A DNA stretch of 56,580 nt from Symsagittifera roscoffensis. Lineage: Eukaryota; Xenacoelomorpha; Acoela; Convolutidae. The stretch covers positions 38,901,858 through 38,958,437 of the forward strand of contig NC_087071.1 of NCBI RefSeq assembly GCF_963678635.1. The letters run 5' to 3'. How positions within the stretch are numbered: the stretch's first letter is position 1; each line of letters opens with the position of its first letter. The translations under genes were made by a program, and so were the position numbers. Below are positions 43,845-54,211 of this stretch, piece by piece. The notes beneath the pieces are model-generated. The model was not told the DNA's origin. It did not search any database and saw only the letters and a program-made list of their open reading frames with translations.

Positions 43845-45400
43845 AAATGAAACAGAAAAGATGGAAAAATTTGAAGCAGAAATAACTGAAAAGAGTTACA
43901 TGAAACTGAAAAGGAGAGAAATAACGTTGCTTTAAAAGACAGGAAGTACGACGGATCAAAAAAGTATGAAAACCCAACCGAGCTGATTTGCCTCGTTCTT
44001 GTCCCTCAGAGAAAACTGACGCTAACTTGTCAAAGAGTAATTTCGTAGATGAGATGTCATAGAAAAGTGAAGACAACTGAATATTGATTAAAGTTTAAAA
44101 CTTGAGACCAAAAATATAAGACATGTTGAAACTGAAACCATAAAATAGATTTAGTATTAAACTCGTTATTAAACTAGTTATTGAGCTCTGGATCTAGAAA
44201 CAAACTGAAGTTAACTTTTGGTGCTTAGCAACTTAATAAATGATTTAATATTAACGACTACTTGTGTGATAATTATTTAAAATGTGAGCTGTTTGATCGA
44301 AATACAAAATCTATGCTCAGAAATTTGTATCATAGAACGAAGTTTTGTTCATACTTTGCTGGCCATTGCCAATTTTGTTTCTATGTGCCACTTTGTTTTT
44401 GTTGAATTTTTAAGTTAAATTACATTTCGAAAAATTCCACTAAAATGAAACATTACAAGGTTGTTTTGACGTAAAATGAAACCTTGTTATTTGCTTGATA
44501 TCTTTAAACATTTAACTCAGAAAGCGGTTTTTATGATAATTTGGAGTGTTTGTGAATAATAAGTGGTTGTTTTGACAAAAATGGCATTAGCATGGATTGA
44601 TGATGAAGCGATGTCAATGTCTTAAATGCTTAAAAATTGAGCGAACAGTTTATGTTGATGTTAAATATAACCTATTTCTTTAACTGTAATCTGAAAGTGT
44701 TATTCTTTAAGTTAGAAAGAGAAATTAATTTTTGAAAGCAACTGCTTGTCAGATTCCAATTCCCAGATAACACTCAACTAAGCAAGCAACTAGTGCGAAG
44801 TATATTGTATTGTCTGGCCAACAATAAGCTATCGAAAGCTAAGAATCGAAGTTTCTTTTGCTGTTACGTGTTTTGCGGTTGGCTATTTGTTTAAACATTC
44901 GTTTTTCGTTATGTTCGCGTACTTCTCGGAAAATTTCAAGGAATCATGAACGCGGCGAATACTGTTTTATAGGTCTTTTTAATTTTTTTTTCAAGAAAAA
45001 AGTCTAAAAACTTGTTCACGTTAAAATTTGATTTTTCACGGATTGACTGAGTTCTGTTCATTTCGTTTGTTAAAATGAAAGCACACTCCACTGTCGAAAA
45101 GCAAAAGTGTACAAGTCACGAAAAAATTGATCGACTTCTAGGTTCGAAAGTGGATTTTAATTTTCAGATTTTCCTAGAAAGTTTCCCTATATTTTTCTTG
45201 AAATTGAAAGAGGTTTAAGGCCATACTTTTTTCTTTGAAACTCGAAGGTTTTATCAAAAAACAAGGCAGTTTTTTGTACTTGAATTAAATAATTACACTC
45301 GTGGAACCAAGGGTCTTAATCGGGAACTAGGCTTTTTTCCCGTTAATTGTTTTTTACAAATCTAGAAGAAATTGAATTTTATTTATAACTTTGAGACGCC
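43845..45400. other. Intergenic AT-rich DNA
   Basis: No gene is recognised. 44960-45280 is a copy of the dispersed repeat at 34800-35310. Confidence 0.45.
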
Positions 45401-45404
45401 TTTG

Positions 45405-45923
45405 TTATTGTCCCAAAGATAATGCGGTTACCTTTGTACCCTTATTTTTGTGGTTGGAGTCACGGCCGGACCTTGTTTTTTCAGTGTGTAGAAAAATAAG
45501 TGGCTTTTCGGGAAGAATTAAATTGTCGGACTTTCGTTTGTCTGCTCATGTTTTGTCGGCATAATTGCCACACCGGGGAGCTTTTTTGTGCTGTTATCAA
45601 TTTTTATCGTAGATGCTAGTATTTTTGATTGGTTTCTGTAGTTTCTAAATTTAATAGCCGATGAATTTATAAATAAGTCGTAAATATTTGCCGAATAAGT
45701 CGTTAAATTAAGTCGATTTATGTTTTATCGATTTGTTTATAAATAACTTTGTGTTATTTCGAAGGCAAAAAGTTGTAGTTCTTTTAAAATTCAGATAGTT
45801 GAAACTTAATTGCTCAAAACGTTTTAGGTCAGCAATTTGATATGTCTCATTTTCTAATTGCTACATTACAATGCTGCATTTGCCGTGTATCGCAAGTGAT
45901 GCGAAACTTCGCTTCGCCTCTGT
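45405..45923 (+). repeat. SINE-like repeat ending near the hairpin motif
   Basis: The tRNA-like head (AATGCGGTTACC, GGTTGGAGTCACGGCC) and body blocks match 28981-29240. CGCAAGTGATGCGAAACTTC then GCTTCGCCTCTG lies at 45891-45923; whether it is part of the same SINE is unclear. Confidence 0.55.
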
Positions 45924-46544
45924 ATTAATATTTTTTTCCTGAGGTTGCTTTCGGTTCTGGATTTTAATTGGTTTTATAGTATTTGTTTACTTTATGACGT
46001 GTCTGCTCTATGACTTAATTCCTTTTGGTAAGTAACCCAAAAACAAGGCAAAATATAAAATTGAGCTCGATTTTTTTTTTAGACTTAAAGGTTTGCCAGT
46101 GCATTAAAAAAACTACGAATATATCAAATTTATGTAAATTGTGTTAGCTCAATTACAAAAAAGGACCATTATAAAAGATTCTCGAAAATCAAAGTACGTT
46201 ACGGTGATGTAGCTTTTTCTGAATATGTAAGTTGAAAAGAGCAGTCTTTTTTGGTTTCATTGAGGTCATCAGTTTTTTTACAACTATTTTTGGCTATGTT
46301 GTTTCAAAATTAACATGACCATTGTAAAGAAAGTGTTAGTTGTATTTGTATTGCTCGCGCTCTACGGGGATATTCACTTACTTTTGTTCTTAGAAATAAA
46401 AATGATGAGAAGTGAGGAAATTTTTTCAGTTTTTTCGGATTTGTAGGTTTTTTCTAGTTTTCGTCGGCTCAGTTTCGGTTTGTTTTTGAGCATGTATTCT
46501 CTTAAATTTGAACTTGTTTTTGAACTTTAACTCATTGCAGGATC

Positions 46545-46770
46545 CTTCTCACTTGCTCAAAAGGTAATGCGGTTGCATTTGCACCCAAAGGTCTGCGGTT
46601 TGATTCCCGGTCGGACCTTGCTTTTTGCGGTATGTATGAAAAAACTCTCGGTATGTATGAAAAAACTCTATAAAAAATTGAGTTGATGTCGGATTTTTGT
46701 TCGTGTGCTGAATTTTGGTCGGTCGTAATTCAAAAGCCCTGAGTTTTTTTGATTAAGTGAATTCTATCTT
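46545..46770 (+). repeat. tRNA-derived SINE, best-preserved head
   Basis: CTCAAAAGGTAATGCGGTTGC (box A side) and GGTTTGATTCCCGG (one base from the box B consensus) are followed by GTCGGACCTTG, as in the other copies. An AAAAAACTCT block is duplicated just after. Confidence 0.6.
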
Positions 46771-47585
46771 TTTGATCACTCTGTTATTTCGCCAACTTAC
46801 ATACTCGTATGCGTTTTTTTTTGTATAATGGTTTCAGCAGATATTTAATTGCATTAGTCAGCTCAAAAATTGGCTTGTGTCGTTTGAAAAGTCAAATTTA
46901 GATTAATTTGTCGGGAAAGTAATACGTGCTTTTTCAGCATTGGTCATTGAGAGCCACAGTTGAAAAATGCATCCGTCACAAATTTTGAATCTTTTTTTAA
47001 TCTCCTTGTTTATGAATTCAGGTGTTCATTACAATGGTTTTAGTGACACGTGATTCGTTATTAAATCGGTCTTTTTCACTGGGATATTTGCTTCGGAAAG
47101 TTGGAACGATAAAATGAAGAGAAACTATCTGGGTTACAAATTTGGACTTCCTGCCAAGAATTTAAAGGGGCCAAGGCATTGGGCGATCCTGGACTCCCTG
47201 GAAGGAGCAATTCAGGAACCCTTCAAGAAGTTTAAAAGATCCTTGAAAACGAGGTCTGGGCACCTGCTAGGTACCTTTCCAGGAAATCAAGGCAATCAGA
47301 AATTTTTATAAATAATTTCGTTAATTTTTAGTCGCTGCAGGTCATTTTTAGGCTCAAACAAATATTTTTATTTAACAAAAATGCACGCAAAAATTTAAAT
47401 ATTTTGCTGTTTATTGTAGTCCAGGCATAGTCTTTCACACAAAAGAACCAAAAATCTGAATAACTGTTGTGTGTGGAGCCATTATTATTCTTCGTTTGTT
47501 TTTATACGGTTAGATAGGCCACAATTATGACATTAATTATGTAAAAATTTCAAACGCCATTTTTAGGTAGAAGCTATCTAGCCAC
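46771..47585. other. Intergenic; no gene supported
   Basis: A 65-codon plus frame (47114-47311) has no recognisable domain and no splice or expression signal. Confidence 0.4.
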
Positions 47586-49149
47586 TTAGAGAAAATATGA
47601 GAATAATTTTTCGTTGATGTTCTTTACGGGCAGGCGCGAAAACCTTAACGAATTTGAAAAAAGTAATAGACTGCTGCTGCATTCTTGTTTGAGAATATCT
47701 TTCTGTTGATGCTCTTTTCGGCCAGGCGCAAATACCTTAACGGATTTGAAAAAACTAATAGACTGCTGCAATTTAGTATGAGAATATCCATTTGTTGATG
47801 TCCTTTTTTGCCAGGCGCGAAAACCTTAACGAATTTGAAAAAAGTAATAGACTGCTGCTGCTTTCTTCCTTTATGAGAGCATCTTTTTGTTGATGCTCTT
47901 TTTGGTCAGGCGCGAAAACCTTAAAGAATTTGAAAAAATTAATAGACTGCTGCTGCATTCTTGTTTGAGAATATCTTTCTGTTGATGCTCTTTTCGGCCA
48001 GGCGCAAACACCTTAACGGATTTGAAAAAACTAATAGACTGCTGCAATTTAGTATGAGAATATCCATTTGTTGATGTCCTTTTCGGCCAGGCGCGAAAAC
48101 CTTAACGAATTTGAAAAAAGTAATAGACTGCTGCTGTTTTCTTCCTTTATGAGAGCACCTTTTTGTTGATGCTCTTTTCGGTCAGGCGCACAAACCTTAA
48201 AGAATTTGAAAAAACTTATAAACTGCTGCTGCAATTAAGTATGAGAATATCCATTTAATGATCTCCTTTTCGGCCAGGCGCGAAAACTTTAACCAATTTG
48301 AAAAAAGTAATAGACTGCTGCTGCTTTCTTCCTTTATGAGAGCATTTTTTTGTTGATGCTCTTTTCGGTCAGGCGCAAAAACTTTAAAGAATTTGAAAAA
48401 AAACTTAAAGACTGCTGCTGCAATTTAGTATGAGAATATCCATTTAATGATCTCCTTTTCGGCCAGGCGCGAAAACCTTAACGAATTTGAAAAAAGTAAA
48501 AGACTGCTGCAGCAATTTTGTAGAGAATATCTATTTGTTGATGTCCTTTTCGGCCAGGCGCGAAAACCTTAACGAATTTGAAAAAAGTAATAGACTGCTG
48601 CTGCTTTCTTCCTTTATGAGAGCATCTTTTTGTTGATGCTCTTTTTGGTCAGGCGCGAAAACCTTAAAGAATTTGAAAAAATTAATAGACTGCTGCTGCA
48701 TTCTTGTTTGAGAATATCTTTCTGTTGATGCTCTTTTTGGCCAGGCGCAAACACCTTAACGGATTTGAAAAAACTAATAGACTGCTGCAATTTAGTATGA
48801 GAATATCCATTTAATGATCTCCTTTTCGGCCAGGCGCGAAAACCTTAACGAATGTGAAAAAGGAATAGACTGCTGCTGCTTTCTTCCTTTATGAGAGCAG
48901 CTTTTTGCTGATGCTCTTTTCGGTTTAGGAGCGAAAACCTTGGAGAATTTGAAAAAAACTAATAGACTGCTGCTGCTTTCTTCCTTTATGAGAGCATCTT
49001 TTTGTTGATGATCTTTTTGGTCAGGCGCGAAAACCTTAAAGAATTTGAAAAAAACTAATAGACTGCTGCTGCATTCTTGTTTGAGAATATCTTTCTGTTG
49101 ATGCTCTTTTGGGCCAGGCGCAAACATAATAACGGATTTGAAAAAACTA

Positions 49150-51763
49150 ATAGACTGCTGCTGCAATTTAGTATGAGAACATCTTTTTGTTGATGCTCTT
49201 TTCGGTCAGGCGCGAAAACCCTAAAGAATTTGAAAAAAACTAATAGACTGCTGCTGCATTCTTGTTTGAGAATATCTTTCTGTTGATGCTCTTTTCGGCC
49301 AGGCGCAAACACCTTAACGGATTTGAAAAAACTAATAGACTGCTGCTGCAATTTAGTATGAGAATATCCATTTAATGATCTCCTTTTCGGCCAGGCGCGA
49401 AAACCTTAACGAATGTGAAAAAGGAATAGACTGCTGCTGCTTTCTTCCTTTATGAGAGCAGCTTTTTGCTGATGCTCTTTTCGGTTTAGGAGCGAAAACC
49501 TTGGAGAATTTGAAAAAAACTAATAGACTGCTGCTGCATTCTTGTTTGAGAATATCTTTCTGTTGATGCTCTTTTCGGCCAGGCGCAAACACCTTAACGG
49601 ATTTGAAAAAACTAATAGACTGCTGCTGCTTTCTTCCTTTTTGAGAGTATCTTTTTGTTGATGCTCTTCGCGGTCAGGCGCAAAAACCCTAAAGAATTGT
49701 AAAAAACTAATAAACTGCTGTACATTCTTGAATGAGAATATCTTTCTGTTGATGCTCTTTTCGGCCAGGCGCAAACACCTTAACGGATTTGAAAAAACTA
49801 ATAGACTGCTGCTGCTTTCTTCCTTTATGAGAGTATCTTTTTGTTGATGCTCTTCGCGGTCAGGCGCAAAAACCCTAAAGAATTGTAAAAAACTAAGAAA
49901 CTGCTGTACATTCTTGTTTGAGAATATCTTTCTGTTGATGCCCTTTTCGGCCAGGCAAAAAAACCTTAACGAATTTGAAAAAAGTATTAGACTGCTGCTG
50001 CTTTCTTCCTTTATGAGAGCATCTTTTTGTAGATGCTCTTTTCGGTCAGGCGCGAAATCCTTACAGAATTTGAAAAAAAAACTAATAAACTGCTGCTGCA
50101 TTCTTGTTTGAGAATATCTTTCTGTTGATGCTCTTTTCGGCCAGGTGCAAAAACCTTAACGGATTTGAAAAAACTAATAGACTGCTGCTGCAATTTTATA
50201 TGAGAATATCCATTTGTTGATGTCCTTTTTGGCCAGGCGCGAAAACCTTAACGAATTTGAAAAAAGTAATAGACTGCTGCTGCTTTCTTCCTTTATGAGA
50301 GTATCTTTTTGTTGATGCTCTTTGCGGTCAGGCGCGAAAACCCCAAAGATTTCGAAAAAAAACTAATAGACTGCTGTGCATTCGTGTTTGAGAATATCTT
50401 TCTGTTGATGCTCTTTTCGGCCAGGCGCAAACACCTTAACGGATTTGAAAAAACTAATAGACTGCTGCTGCAATTTAGTATGAGAACATCTTTTTGTTGA
50501 TGCTCTTTTCGGTCAGGCGCGAAAACCCTAAAGAATTTGAAAAAAACTAATAGACTGCTGCTGCATTCTTGTTTGAGAATATCTTTCTGTTGATGCTCTT
50601 TTCGGCCAGGCGCAAACACCTTAACGGATTTGAAAAAACTAATAGACTGCTGCTGCAATTTAGTATGAGAATATCCATTTAATGATCTCCTTTTCGGCCA
50701 GGCGCGAAAACCTTAACGAATGTGAAAAAGGAATAGACTGCTGCTGCTTTCTTCCTTTATGAGAGCAGCTTTTTGCTGATGCTCTTTTCGGTTTAGGAGC
50801 GAAAACCTTGGAGAATTTGAAAAAAACTAATAGACTGCTGCTGCATTCTTGTTTGAGAATATCTTTCTGTTGATGCTCTTTTCGGCCAGGCGCAAACACC
50901 TTAACGGATTTGAAAAAACTAATAGACTGCTGCTGCTTTCTTCCTTTTTGAGAGTATCTTTTTGTTGATGCTCTTCGCGGTCAGGCGCAAAAACCCTAAA
51001 GAATTGTAAAAAACTAATAAACTGCTGTACATTCTTGAATGAGAATATCTTTCTGTTGATGCTCTTTTCGGCCAGGCGCAAACACCTTAACGGATTTGAA
51101 AAAACTAATAGACTGCTGCTGCTTTCTTCCTTTATGAGAGTATCTTTTTGTTGATGCTCTTCGCGGTCAGGCGCAAAAACCCTAAAGAATTGTAAAAAAC
51201 TAAGAAACTGCTGTACATTCTTGTTTGAGAATATCTTTCTGTTGATGCCCTTTTCGGCCAGGCAAAAAAACCTTAACGAATTTGAAAAAAGTATTAGACT
51301 GCTGCTGCTTTCTTCCTTTATGAGAGCATCTTTTTGTAGATGCTCTTTTCGGTCAGGCGCGAAATCCTTACAGAATTTGAAAAAAAAACTAATAAACTGC
51401 TGCTGCATTCTTGTTTGAGAATATCTTTCTGTTGATGCTCTTTTCGGCCAGGTGCAAAAACCTTAACGGATTTGAAAAAACTAATAGACTGCTGCTGCAA
51501 TTTTATATGAGAATATCCATTTGTTGATGTCCTTTTTGGCCAGGCGCGAAAACCTTAACGAATTTGAAAAAAGTAATAGACTGCTGCTGCTTTCTTCCTT
51601 TATGAGAGTATCTTTTTGTTGATGCTCTTTGCGGTCAGGCGCGAAAACCCCAAAGATTTCGAAAAAAAACTAATAGACTGCTGTGCATTCGTGTTTGAGA
51701 ATATCTTTCTGTTGATGCTCTTTTCGGCCAGGCGCAAACACCTTAACGGATTTGAAAAAACTA
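49150..51763. repeat. 1307-bp tandem duplication within the satellite
   Basis: About 49150-50456 and 50457-51763 match base for base where compared, including irregular monomers (GGCCAGGCAAAAAAACC at 49949 and 51256). This indicates a recent unequal exchange. Confidence 0.85.
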
Positions 51764-54211
51764 ATAGACTGCTGCTGCTTTCTTCCTTAATGAGAGTATC
51801 TTTTTGTTGATGCTCTTTTCGCTCAGGCGCGAAAACCCTAAAGAAACTGAAAAAAACTAATAAACTGTTGTGCATTCTTGTTTGAGAATATCTTTCTGTT
51901 GATGCTCTTTTCGGCCAGGCGCAAACACCATAACGGATTTGAAAAAACTAATAGACTGCTGCTGCAATTTAGTATGAGAATATCCATTTGTTGATGTCCT
52001 TTTCGGCCAGGCGCGAAAACTTTAAAGAATTTGAAAAAAAAACTAATAAACTGCTGCTGCATTTTTGTTTGAGAATATCTTTCTGTTGATGCTCTTTTCG
52101 GCCAGGTGCAAACACCTTAACGGATTTGAAAAAACTAATAGACTGCTGCTGCAAATTTGTATGAGAATATCCATTTGTTTATGTCCTTTTTGGCCAGGCG
52201 CGAAAACCTTAACGAATTTGAAAAAACTAATAGACTGCTGCTGCTTTCTTCCTTTATGAGAGTATCTTTTTGTTGATGCTCTTTGCGGTCAGGCGCGAAA
52301 ACCCTAAAGAATTGGAAAAAACTAATAAACTGCTGTACATTCTTGTTTGAGAATATCTTTCTGTTGATGCTCTTTTCGGCCAGGCGCAAACACCATAACG
52401 GATTGAAAAAACTAATAGACTGCTGCTGCAATTTAGTATGAGAATATCCATTTGTTGATGTCCTTTTCGGCCAGGCGCGAAAACTTTAACGAATTTGAAA
52501 AAAGTATTAGACTGCTGCTGCTTTCTTCCTTTATGAGAGCATCTTTTTGTAGATGCTCTTTTCGGTCAGGCGCGAAAACCTTAAAGAATTTGAAAAAAAA
52601 CTAATAAACTGCTGCTGCATTCTTGTTTGAGAATATCTTTCTGTTGATGCTCTTTTCGGCCAGGTTCAAACACCTTAACGGATTTGAAAAAACTAATAGA
52701 CTGCTGCTGCAATTTTATATGAGGATATCCATTTGTTGATGTCCTTTTTGGCCAGGCGCGAAAACCTTAACGAATTTGAAAAAAGTAATAGACTGCTGTT
52801 GCTTTCTTCCTTTATGAGAGTATCTTTTTGTTGATGCTCTTTGCGGCCAGGCGCGAAAACACCAAAGATTTCGAAAAAAAACTAATAGACTGCTGTGCAT
52901 TCTTGTTTGAGAATATCTTTCTGTTGATGCTCTTTTCGGCCAGGCGCAAACACCTTAACGGATTTGAAAAAATTAATAGACTGCTGCTGCAATTTTGAAT
53001 GAGAATATCCATTTGTTAATGTCCTTTTCGGCCAGACGCGAAAACCTTAACGAATTTGAAAAATGTAATAGACTGCTGCTGCTTCCTTCCTTTATGAGAG
53101 TATCTTTTTGTTGATGCTCTTTTCGGTCAGGCGCGAAAACCCTAAAGAAACTGAAAAAAACTAATAGACTGTTGTGCATTCTTGTTTGAGAATATTTTTC
53201 TGTTGATGCTCTTTTCGGCCACGCGCAAACACCTTAACGGATTTGAAAAAACTAATAGACTGCTGCTGCTTTCTTCCTTAATGAGAGTATCTTTTTGTTG
53301 ATGCTCTTTTCGCTCAGGCGCGAAAACCCTAAAGAAACTGAAAAAAAACTAATAAACTGTTGTGCATTCTTGTTTGAGAATATCTTTCTGTTGATGCTCT
53401 TTTCGGCCAGGCGCAAACACCATAACGGATTTGAAAAAACTAATAGACTGCTGCTGCAATTTAGTATGAGAATATCCATTTGTTGATGTCCTTTTCGGCC
53501 AGGCGCGAAAACTTTAAAGAATTTGAAAAAAAACTAATAAACTGCTGCTGCATTCTTGTTTGAGAATATCTTTCTGTTGATGCTCTTTTCGGCCAGGTGC
53601 AAACACCTTAACGGATTTGAAAAAACTAATAGACTGCTGCTGCAAATTTGTATGAGAATATCCATTTGTTTATGTCCTTTATGGCCAGGCGCGAAAACCT
53701 TAACGAATTTGAAAAAACTAATAGACTGCTGCTGCTTTCTTCCTTTATGAGAGTATCTTTTTGTTGATGCTCTTTGCGGTCAGGCGCGAAAACCCTAAAG
53801 AATTGGAAAAAACTAATAAACTGCTGTACATTCTTGTTTGAGAATATCTTTCTGTTGATGCTCTTTTCGGCCAGGCGCAAACACCATAACGGATTGAAAA
53901 AACTAATAGACTGCTGCTGCAATTTAGTATGAGAATATCCATTTGTTGATGTCCTTTTCGGCCAGGCGCGAAAACTTTAACGAATTTGAAAAAAGTATTA
54001 GACTGCTGCTGCTTTCTTCCTTTATGAGAGCATCTTTTTGTAGATGCTCTTTTCGGTCAGGCGCGAAAACCTTAAAGAATTTGAAAAAAAACTAATAAAC
54101 TGCTGATGCATTCTTGTTTGAGAATATCTTTCTGTTGATGCTCTTTTCGGCCAGGTTCAAACACCTTAACGGATTTGAAAAAACTAATAGACTGCTGCTG
54201 CAATTTTATAT
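51764..54211. repeat. Second large duplication within the satellite (offset 1491)
   Basis: About 51764-52720 recurs at about 53255-54211, sharing the odd TTTCGCTCAGG monomer and an 84-codon-scale pattern of variants. A further block, 52973-53230, recurs at 54184-54440 and 54928-55190. Confidence 0.75.

Noticed and set aside
47114-47311. 65-codon plus-strand frame
   Set aside because: Its composition is ordinary and there is no family, splice site or neighbour support.
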